Below, piece after piece: positions 1-5,203 of a stretch of DNA of 6,439 nucleotides. Within the stretch, counting starts at the first letter, position 1. Every line of letters begins with the position of its first letter. The stretch comes from Oscillospiraceae bacterium (lineage in GTDB: Bacteria; Bacillota; Clostridia; Oscillospirales; Acutalibacteraceae), in NCBI GenBank assembly GCA_003505905.1, contig DNXM01000190.1, forward strand, positions 7,645 through 14,083. The letters run 5' to 3'. The translations under genes were made by a program, and so were the position numbers. Under the pieces are notes generated by a model. The model ran no database searches and had not been told where the DNA came from. It was given only the letters and a program-made list of their open reading frames with translations.

Positions 1-1036
1 TTGCCCGTTCGTCCAAGGAATCTACCTGTCCTACTCTTGCCACAATCGGCAAATCCGCATCGGACAAAAGCTTTTTCCCTTGCTCGTTTGCCGCCAAAAC
101 ACGCAAATACGGCGGCGATAAATGTGTATCCTCTTTCAATACACCGAGGAACAAGCTCCACACAATGCGTCGAATACGGGCGAGTGTGTAGCGTTTGGTT
201 TTACTGCGCAAGAACAAATCCTCCAACGATTCCGCTTCCTGCACAGCCGAAAATATGCGGTTTTCCAAGCCCTCCGACAAATCGGGAGCAAGAAAAAAAT
301 CCTGTTTTTTCATCGTTCTCAATTTTGAAAGCACCGCCGTATCCAAGCGGTTGCATTCGGTCGGTTCACACGAAAGCAGCTCCGTCGGAACGAACTCAGA
401 AGCATCTTCACCCCTGCGTATTTTTTCACGCAGCAGAGAACCCGAAACGGTTTCTTTTTCGAGCATCGAATCATGCTCCGCACCGATTCGCTTGACAGCA
501 AACGGCACTATAGTTGTATCCTGTAAGGCAGTCAGATATTCGACCGCCAGCGCATTATTCGGAGAAGACAGCAAAGAAGCTTTCTCGGTGCCGAGCAAAT
601 TCTCACAGGCCTTCTGCCGAGCCGCGGCAAAGGTGATTCCCCGACTCATTTCAAGCTGAACAGCTTGCGAAAAACCGGGCTGTTTCATAGCTTGAACAAG
701 TTGAAACAAAGCGCCTGCATCGCCGCACTCGCACCCGAAGCCGAGCGAATCCACCGAACGGAACGCACGAACCAAAGTGACACCGCCCGAGGCAAAAGTC
801 TGTGCCCCCGACATCGCCCACGGCAAGGGCAGCTCCACCACCAAATCGGCGCCGTTTTTCACGGCAATTTGCGCACGGTCAAACTTATCGAAAACGGCAT
901 AATCGCCACGCTGAACGAAGTTTCCGCTCATAACCACAACAATTTGTTCCGCACCGTTTTCACGCAGCTTTTGAAGTAAATAAGCGTGCCCCGAGTGGAA
1001 TGGATTGAATTCGGCAATCACCGCCGCTGTTTTCAT
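1..1036 (-). CDS. tmcAL: tRNA(Met) cytidine acetate ligase TmcAL (YlbM family), 3' end cut by window
   Basis: My own translation of the minus strand gives 345 uninterrupted codons from the ATG at 1036 to the window edge. The family (COG1323) is usually about 380-420 residues, so the last few dozen are probably missing. The N-terminus carries the nucleotidyltransferase signature NPFHSGH (residues 11-17, HxGH at 14-17). It is followed by SGNFVQRGDYAVFDK (37-51), SPNNALAVEYL (158-168) and SGSLLRE (198-204), all typical of YlbM/TmcAL. The known B. subtilis enzyme uses ATP and acetate to make N4-acetylcytidine at the wobble position of elongator tRNA-Met; it is cytoplasmic. A weak ribosome site, GGTGGTG (1043-1049), lies 6 nt before the ATG. 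The gene follows sigE, with a terminator and its own likely promoter between them. The family call is secure; the enzyme activity is inferred from the family. Confidence 0.94.
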   Translation of the reverse strand, partial: MKTAAVIAEFNPFHSGHAYLLQKLRENGAEQIVVVMSGNFVQRGDYAVFDKFDRAQIAVKNGADLVVELPLPWAMSGAQTFASGGVTLVRAFRSVDSLGFGCECGDAGALFQLVQAMKQPGFSQAVQLEMSRGITFAAARQKACENLLGTEKASLLSSPNNALAVEYLTALQDTTIVPFAVKRIGAEHDSMLEKETVSGSLLREKIRRGEDASEFVPTELLSCEPTECNRLDTAVLSKLRTMKKQDFFLAPDLSEGLENRIFSAVQEAESLEDLFLRSKTKRYTLARIRRIVWSLFLGVLKEDTHLSPPYLRVLAANEQGKKLLSDADLPIVARVGQVDSLDERA

Positions 1037-1050
1037 CACTTTCACCACCG

Positions 1051-1085
1051 AAAAACAAATAAACGGACGAAAAATCCGTCCGTTT
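1051..1085 (-). terminator. Intrinsic terminator after sigE
   Basis: Read on the minus strand, the 9-nt arm AAACGGACG (1085-1077), a 7-nt loop and the perfect complementary arm CGTCCGTTT (1069-1061) are followed by ATTTGTTTTT (1060-1051). It lies about 40 nt after the sigE stop codon and ends 14 nt before the tmcAL ATG. The T-tract is interrupted by one A and one G, so termination may be partial. On the plus strand the hairpin is followed by only four T's and no plus-strand gene precedes it. Confidence 0.8.
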
Positions 1086-1086
1086 T

Positions 1087-1115
1087 ATCATACACGATTT
1101 TGAAACATTTAGCAA
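1087..1115 (-). promoter_or_regulatory. Likely sigma-A promoter of tmcAL
   Basis: On the minus strand there is a -35 box TTGCTA (1115-1110), a spacer of exactly 17 nt and a -10 box TATGAT (1092-1087). They match the vegetative consensus at 4 of 6 and 5 of 6 bases. The predicted start is a G near 1080, giving a leader of about 44 nt to the tmcAL ATG. That start falls inside the 5' arm of the sigE terminator hairpin, so transcripts begun here would lack about five of the nine stem bases. The promoter call rests on sequence match and position only. Confidence 0.6.
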
Positions 1116-1122
1116 GCGAAAA
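1111..1122 (-). repeat. 12-nt direct repeat, copy upstream of tmcAL
   Basis: The minus-strand sequence TTTTCGCTTGCT occurs here and again, exactly, at 2733-2744 upstream of spoIIGA, in the same orientation relative to the downstream gene. This copy overlaps most of the proposed -35 box of tmcAL and lies just past the sigE stop codon. Confidence 0.6.
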
Positions 1123-1124
1123 CA

Positions 1125-1835
1125 TCAGGAATAGGCTCGTTCCAGCTCCTCACGAATTTGCCGTAATATTCGCTTTTCCAAGCGTGAAATATAGCTTTGC
1201 GAAATACCGAGTAAGTCCGCCACTTCCTTTTGCGTATATTCTTTTCCGCCGCCCAAACCGAACCGCAGGCACATAATGCGATGCTCTCTTTCATCCAAAC
1301 GATTCACAATGTGCAGCAGCAGGTCCGTTTCGTCCTGCCGTTCCAAATCCACATTCACCTCATCGCTCTCGCTCCCTAAAATATCCGACAGCAGCAGCTC
1401 GTTCCCGTCCCAATCGACATTCAGCGGTTCGTCAATGGATATTTCGGTGCGGCTGTTGGAGATTTTGCGCATATGCATGAGAATTTCGTTTTCGATACAG
1501 CGGGATGCGTAAGTGGCAAGCTTAATATTTCGGTCGGGACGAAAGGTATTGACCGCCTTTATCAAGCCGATGGTGCCGATAGAAATCAAATCCTCAATGC
1601 CGACACCGCTGTTTTCGAATTTGCGTGCAATGTAGACCACCAAGCGGAGATTATGCACAATCAGCGGTTCTCTCGCCTGTTCATCGCCTTGTGCAATTCG
1701 CTCGGTCAGCTCCTTCTCCTGCCTGCTGTTCAGCGGTGCCGGGAGCGTATCGGGACCGTTTATGTAATGAATTTGACCGTTCTTTTTTGCCCTTTGTTTT
1801 TTGATGAATTGACGAACCCATCGGATGATTTTCAT
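1125..1835 (-). CDS. sigE: RNA polymerase sporulation sigma factor SigE (pro-sigma-E)
   Basis: This 236-residue protein (B. subtilis SigE has 239) directs early mother-cell transcription during sporulation. Sigma region 2 (about 57-125) contains [14 protein letters not shown] and [19 protein letters not shown], followed by the SigE-type stretch [17 protein letters not shown] (135-151). Region 4 ends in the helix-turn-helix [20 protein letters not shown] (201-220). The basic, amphipathic N-terminus (about residues 1-23) looks like the pro-sequence that holds the inactive precursor at the membrane. By alignment with memory of the B. subtilis protein, SpoIIGA would cut between His23 and Tyr24. 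An upstream in-frame ATG at 1877 has no ribosome site; the ATG at 1835 has AAAGGCGG 8 nt before it, so I chose 1835. The gene overlaps spoIIGA by 155 nt in another frame. The usual downstream partner sigG is absent. Confidence 0.95.
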   Translation of the reverse strand: MKIIRWVRQFIKKQRAKKNGQIHYINGPDTLPAPLNSRQEKELTERIAQGDEQAREPLIVHNLRLVVYIARKFENSGVGIEDLISIGTIGLIKAVNTFRPDRNIKLATYASRCIENEILMHMRKISNSRTEISIDEPLNVDWDGNELLLSDILGSESDEVNVDLERQDETDLLLHIVNRLDEREHRIMCLRFGLGGGKEYTQKEVADLLGISQSYISRLEKRILRQIREELERAYS

Positions 1836-2697
1836 GTTTTCTTCCGCCTTTCTCCGATTCAAAAAGAACCGTTGCATTTACTAAAATTTCGCACCCCTGC
1901 GAAAAATGTCGGTTTGAAGAAATCGCCAGCACCGCACGGGGTAATTGAGCCGTTTCCTGCGCTGTTTTTGCTGAAAACAGCGACACATCAAAGGCCGGCA
2001 TTGTACCCTCACCGTTTGCGGTGACGCACGGAAGCAAGCGCATTCCCGCCGCCAATTGCTGCGTTGCTTCGCCGCCGTATGCCGGTATCAATCGGTGCGC
2101 CAAGCTTTCGGAAATCACCTGCACTGCCTGCCCTGTAAAAGGGTCCTTGAGCGTGTTGGCGGTGTCTACCATTCCCTTGCAGGTAAAAACCTTGGAATTG
2201 TATTCAAAGCGAACAAAGCACGATGCTTTTTCATCATTCCGCTTGGCAAAGAAACGGCGAAACAGCCAAATTGCCGCATAAAATGCACCACAGCCCAACA
2301 CGAGCGGCAAAAAACCGATTTCAAAATAAACCGCTCCGTTGCGCAGTACCAAACCGCTCGGCTTGAACAAAAACCACGCTCCGACCAATGCGCCGGCAAA
2401 CAGACAGCTAACCCCTGCGGTAATGAGCCACAGCCGAACATAGCGGCGCAGTGAACCGAAGCCGAAGGCAGCAAAGACAACCGGCAGGAGCAGCACAGCC
2501 CGAAGCAAAAAACCGAGCACAATACCGCACTGCGGTAAAAAAACGGTCAGAGAAACCGCACTTCCCAAAAAACTGCCGAGCAGCATTCGTCCGACCGACA
2601 CACGCTCATTTGCAAGCCGTCCTGCCGCCGAGAGCAGAAAAAAAGACAGCAGTAAATTCAGCGCCAAAAGCACATCCACATAAATGACCTGTTTCAT
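1681..2697 (-). CDS. spoIIGA: Sigma-E processing peptidase SpoIIGA, with an overlong C-terminus
   Basis: This is a membrane aspartic protease that activates pro-sigma-E at the sporulation septum. The N-terminal half has about five hydrophobic segments (roughly residues 5-24, 36-54, 58-78, 88-112, 124-146). The cytoplasmic protease domain carries [15 protein letters not shown] (175-189), which aligns with the family's catalytic D-T/S-G-N motif; Asp178 is the expected catalytic residue, but the usual Gly is Ala180. The conserved-looking end, AVLAISS to about NATVL (255-278), fits the family C-terminus. The frame then stays open for some 60 residues, giving 338 in total against about 309 in B. 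subtilis. Residues 288-338 come from DNA that also encodes SigE and look like out-of-frame filler rich in Lys, Arg, Ser and Gln. The start has AAAAGGGG 7 nt upstream. Position directly before sigE supports the assignment. Confidence 0.9.
   Translation of the reverse strand: MKQVIYVDVLLALNLLLSFFLLSAAGRLANERVSVGRMLLGSFLGSAVSLTVFLPQCGIVLGFLLRAVLLLPVVFAAFGFGSLRRYVRLWLITAGVSCLFAGALVGAWFLFKPSGLVLRNGAVYFEIGFLPLVLGCGAFYAAIWLFRRFFAKRNDEKASCFVRFEYNSKVFTCKGMVDTANTLKDPFTGQAVQVISESLAHRLIPAYGGEATQQLAAGMRLLPCVTANGEGTMPAFDVSLFSAKTAQETAQLPRAVLAISSNRHFSQGCEILVNATVLFESEKGGRKHENHPMGSSIHQKTKGKKERSNSLHKRSRYAPGTAEQQAGEGADRANCTRR
1844..1851 (-). promoter_or_regulatory. Ribosome binding site that sets the sigE start
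   Basis: AAAGGCGG on the minus strand is one mismatch from AAAGGAGG and sits 8 nt before the ATG at 1835. The alternative ATG at 1877 lacks such a site and directly follows two stop codons in frame. The site lies inside the spoIIGA reading frame, so ribosomes translating spoIIGA cross it, which allows translational coupling. Confidence 0.75.
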
Positions 2698-2711
2698 TTT
2701 TCAACCCCTTT

Positions 2712-2726
2712 TATGCTTTCAGCATA
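2712..2726. repeat. Perfect 6-bp inverted repeat before spoIIGA
   Basis: TATGCT and AGCATA form perfect arms around a 3-nt centre, about 15 nt upstream of the spoIIGA ATG and next to its ribosome site. It could be an operator half-site pair or a small hairpin in the leader. One arm doubles as a possible -10 box. No regulator can be named. Confidence 0.4.
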
Positions 2727-2732
2727 CCGCAA

Positions 2733-2744
2733 AGCAAGCGAAAA
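2733..2744 (-). repeat. 12-nt direct repeat, copy upstream of spoIIGA
   Basis: The minus-strand TTTTCGCTTGCT is identical to the copy at 1111-1122 upstream of tmcAL. Here it starts 36 nt before the spoIIGA ATG. It contains TTCGCTT, a 5-of-7 match to the reverse complement of a Spo0A box. Confidence 0.6.
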
Positions 2745-2765
2745 AACGGTCATTTTCCGTCGCTC

Positions 2766-2810
2766 AAAAAGAAAAAAATCCCCAAACAACGCAAAAGCAT
2801 CATTTGGGGA
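2766..2810 (-). terminator. Strong intrinsic terminator after the LCAT-like hydrolase gene
   Basis: On the minus strand, arms TCCCCAAA (2810-2803) and TTTGGGGA (2786-2779) pair perfectly. The inner bases TGATGC and GCGTTG can continue the stem through A-U, G-C and G-U pairs, giving a 14-bp RNA stem closed by a UUUU loop. The tract TTTTTTTCTTTTT (2778-2766) follows directly. It starts 11 nt after the hydrolase stop codon and separates that unit from spoIIGA. Confidence 0.93.
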
Positions 2811-2821
2811 GGAAAGAAAAC

Positions 2822-4234
2822 TTATTTCATGGGAGCAGTCGTGCTGTCATTCGGATTACCGAGTGAAAACTGCGGATAACGGGAATCGGTAAACACCGTC
2901 GGCTGACCGTCGTAGCGAATCAGCCATTTCATCAAATCGCTCGGTGAATTCCAATGGCAGAAGCCGTTGACCAGCCAAGTATATTCGGGGAACATACAAG
3001 TGGAGGCGTCCGCACTGCCGTCGGGTGCCAAGTGGTTGTGACCGTCGTTCACCTTTTGCGTGTAATTTGCACCGAGCGTTTGACCGACAGGAGCAAAGGT
3101 AACGCCGCCGCTTGATTTTGCGGAGTCAATCAAACCATCCGACTGGTAAGCGTTGTTCCCGACAAAGGGCATTACATAACAGCCGTAGTTGGACACAATA
3201 CAGATTTTCATGCCGCCCTCCACAGCCTCGGTCAAAACCGTTTTGGCATTCTTTTGGATTTCATGGTAATTATCCATTTTTTCCAAATAGACTTTGTGGT
3301 AGGGCTTTTCGGCGTATTTTGTACGAACCTCGGAGTAAAACTCATCCGGCGTGAAGTCAACAACGCCGAGCATATAGCCGAAATACGGCAATGCAAAATG
3401 CTCAAAAAAGCCGTCAAAATTGCCCTCGATAAAACGGTTGGCAAGCTTGCACAAGGCGCTGAGGATGCCTGTCACCTTCAGCACTTTTACGGTATTGGTA
3501 AGCGTTTCGTTTTCACCGAGCATTGTCGGAATGATTGTGCTGAGGAAATTCACCGTCTGTTCGGCATCCACACGCATTTTTCCCGTGAAAATATAACCGA
3601 CAACGCTTACGCCCTGAAATGCGGCGCAACGGGTAATGTACTTTTCGATTTTTCCGCCGCCGTATGCGCCGATGTAGGCAAGACAAATTTCTCCACCCTC
3701 GCTGTAGCTTTCCAAAATAACCTTGTCGTGACCGGTCACCGAACGCACTTTGTCAATGTACTTATCCAGCTCTGCCGCCGTTTTCAACGGGTCAAGCCGC
3801 CAATCGTATGAGAAGTTGTAGCGCTTGTCCGGGTTGTTGTGCGTGGAGCGCTTCACTTCATCGCAGGGATTCGGCTGGATATTGTAAACTGAATTACCGT
3901 CTGGGTCACACCGAAGCACTTCAAACAGTTGACCTGCCGACAACGACAGCGCACGCTCAAAAATGCTCCAATCGCCGCTGAACGAAGCCAACGGCAGAAA
4001 CGGCAGGATGCGAAGCAATGCCTTTACGACCGAATCGGTTTCGGGCGGAAAAACCTGCTCTCTTGAGCCGTCCTCGTTCTGCAAAAACAGTGCGCCGCCG
4101 ATACCGTCAACATGGACAACGGGGATATTCTTACAGCTGCATTTTTCGCTGTCTGCGTAACAAACCGCCGTTGTTGTGAACACAATGGCAAGTGTTAAGG
4201 CTAAACAAAGAATTCGTTTCAAGTGGGTTTTCAT
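2822..4234 (-). CDS. Secreted LCAT-like alpha/beta hydrolase (putative lipase/acyltransferase)
   Basis: The 470-residue product begins with a signal peptide: basic MKTHLKR, a hydrophobic core (about 8-24) and probable cleavage after CYA at residue 27. There is no lipobox, so it is likely released or surface-bound. The mature part resembles the lecithin:cholesterol acyltransferase/lipase group. It has a PVVHVDGIGG strand-loop (38-47) where an oxyanion-hole HG is common, the YDWR signature (143-146), and the nucleophile elbow SYSEGG (176-181). Ser178 is the likely nucleophile, and the usual first Gly of GxSxG is Ser176. Candidate acid and base are Asp366 (in SDGLID) and His427 (in FCHWN). AAAGGAG lies 6 nt before the ATG. 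The gene follows the aldolase gene by 18 nt, so cotranscription is likely. Fold and secretion look sound; the substrate (lipid, ester or acyl acceptor) cannot be told. Confidence 0.75.
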   Translation of the reverse strand: MKTHLKRILCLALTLAIVFTTTAVCYADSEKCSCKNIPVVHVDGIGGALFLQNEDGSREQVFPPETDSVVKALLRILPFLPLASFSGDWSIFERALSLSAGQLFEVLRCDPDGNSVYNIQPNPCDEVKRSTHNNPDKRYNFSYDWRLDPLKTAAELDKYIDKVRSVTGHDKVILESYSEGGEICLAYIGAYGGGKIEKYITRCAAFQGVSVVGYIFTGKMRVDAEQTVNFLSTIIPTMLGENETLTNTVKVLKVTGILSALCKLANRFIEGNFDGFFEHFALPYFGYMLGVVDFTPDEFYSEVRTKYAEKPYHKVYLEKMDNYHEIQKNAKTVLTEAVEGGMKICIVSNYGCYVMPFVGNNAYQSDGLIDSAKSSGGVTFAPVGQTLGANYTQKVNDGHNHLAPDGSADASTCMFPEYTWLVNGFCHWNSPSDLMKWLIRYDGQPTVFTDSRYPQFSLGNPNDSTTAPMK

Positions 4235-4252
4235 AACAAGCTCCTTTGGAAA

Positions 4253-5176
4253 TTACTGAATATTGAGAGTCTTTTTGACAAAATCCGTGACAACCTTCAT
4301 CTGCTGAATTTCCATCCGGCTGCTCTCGCCGAACTCATCGACACTGCGGGCACGAGAAGTATAACCGAGGTTCAAGCCATCCAAACCGAGGTAGTACTTT
4401 GCGTTGATGGGATACACCTGACGCTCGGTCACGGAGAAATAGCCGAGAACCGACTGAACCAGCTCTGCCTTTTCGGGGTCTTTTTCAAAGTTTTTGCACA
4501 GCCAAGCATAGATTTCGGGGTGGAAGTTTGCCATAACGCCCGAATAACCGGCACAACCCATCTTCAAGCTCTCCAGCAATGTGGCGGCATTGGCGTTGTA
4601 AATCTTCAAACCGGTGCCCTTGACGGCATCCAACTTTTCCCGAATCATTTTCAAGCTGCAGCAAGTATCCTTGAGGAACGAAAAGCGACCGGTTTGAGCC
4701 AACTTTCCGAGCGTTTCGGGCATCATCAAACGCTTGTAGGGATAGGGGCACTCATAGATGCCGAACGATGTGTCGGGCAAAGCTTCCATAAACATATCGG
4801 CATTCTTCAGGAACACATCATCGCTCTCACCCTGCTTGGCAAGGCGGTTGGAAATGAAAACATAACCCTCTGCGCCGAGCTCAATGAACTTCTGTGCTTC
4901 GTAAAGCTGTTGGTCAAGGTCGTCCGCTGTGTGACCGGAGGCAACAATGGTGAGATTTTTCGGAGCGTGCTGCATCACAAATTTGAGAAGATTGTAACGC
5001 TCCTCAAATGAAAGGAAAAAAATTTCGCTTGACTGACAGATGGCAAAAATACCGTCACAGCCCTTTTCGCTGTACCAATTGAGAAGCTGTTCCACGGCAC
5101 CGTAATCAATCTTGTTATCTGCCGTATAAGGGGTAATCATGGTCGGGTATACACCGTTGGGAATGGTTTTTGACAT
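4253..5176 (-). CDS. DapA/NanA-superfamily class I aldolase, specificity unknown
   Basis: The 307-residue product has the length and layout of the dihydrodipicolinate synthase/N-acetylneuraminate lyase TIM-barrel family (COG0329). Visible landmarks are NGVYPTMITPYT at the N-terminus, the Schiff-base Lys169 in FLKDTCC, Tyr141 in GIYECPYPYKR, and the late barrel stretch GCAGYSGVMANF (207-218). Members use the lysine to bind 2-oxo acids in reversible aldol reactions. The loop that reads GTTGE in DapA is CQSSE here (47-51), and the Y-N-x-P-x-R loop with its substrate-binding Arg is YECPYPYKR. It is therefore probably not the lysine-pathway enzyme; a sugar-acid or sialic-acid-type aldolase/hydratase is possible. 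The start at 5176 was chosen over 5185 because AGGAG touches the upstream ATG but lies 9 nt from this one. It sits 27 nt after pcrA and 18 nt before the hydrolase gene. Confidence 0.85.
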   Translation of the reverse strand: MSKTIPNGVYPTMITPYTADNKIDYGAVEQLLNWYSEKGCDGIFAICQSSEIFFLSFEERYNLLKFVMQHAPKNLTIVASGHTADDLDQQLYEAQKFIELGAEGYVFISNRLAKQGESDDVFLKNADMFMEALPDTSFGIYECPYPYKRLMMPETLGKLAQTGRFSFLKDTCCSLKMIREKLDAVKGTGLKIYNANAATLLESLKMGCAGYSGVMANFHPEIYAWLCKNFEKDPEKAELVQSVLGYFSVTERQVYPINAKYYLGLDGLNLGYTSRARSVDEFGESSRMEIQQMKVVTDFVKKTLNIQ

Positions 5177-5185
5177 GGTTGACAT

Positions 5186-5190
5186 CTCCT
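5186..5190 (-). promoter_or_regulatory. Ribosome binding site that sets the aldolase start
   Basis: AGGAG on the minus strand directly abuts an ATG at 5185, which leaves no spacer for initiation. It is 9 nt from the ATG at 5176, a workable spacing. The annotated start is therefore 5176, three codons shorter than the longest frame. Confidence 0.75.
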
Positions 5191-5203
5191 ATGCAAATAA
5201 AAT

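Larger units (their letters stand above)
2698..2765 (-). promoter_or_regulatory. spoIIGA upstream region, promoter expected
   Basis: These 68 nt separate the preceding terminator from the spoIIGA ATG, so the spoIIG promoter should lie here. In B. subtilis that promoter uses sigma-A plus phosphorylated Spo0A. I see no perfect 0A box (TGNCGAA). Two sites match 5 of 7 bases: CGACGGA (minus strand, 2762-2756) and, in the reverse sense, TTCGCTT (2742-2736). TATGCT (2726-2721) could serve as a -10 box but has no good -35 partner at 17 nt. Such a weak -35 would suit an activator-dependent promoter, but this remains inference. Confidence 0.35.

Noticed and set aside
1..979. Several plus-strand open frames of 68-164 residues
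   Set aside because: They lie opposite tmcAL, whose minus-strand frame runs unbroken and carries family motifs from end to end.
1836..1877. Longer SigE start at 1877 adding 14 residues
   Set aside because: No ribosome site precedes that ATG, while AAAGGCGG is well placed for 1835, and the 236-residue product fits the family length.
3254..3811. 185-residue open frame on the plus strand
   Set aside because: It is antisense to the LCAT-like hydrolase gene, with no domain; treated as a shadow frame.
4223..5011. 262-residue open frame on the plus strand
   Set aside because: It is antisense to the aldolase gene, has no recognisable domain, and the minus-strand frame has clear family motifs and a ribosome site. 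Codon bias leaves long open antisense frames across this window.
5198..5203. TATAAA at the pcrA stop as a separate promoter for the aldolase gene
   Set aside because: The hexamer 17 nt upstream is AAAGTT, a poor -35 match, and AT-rich gaps often give such -10 look-alikes.
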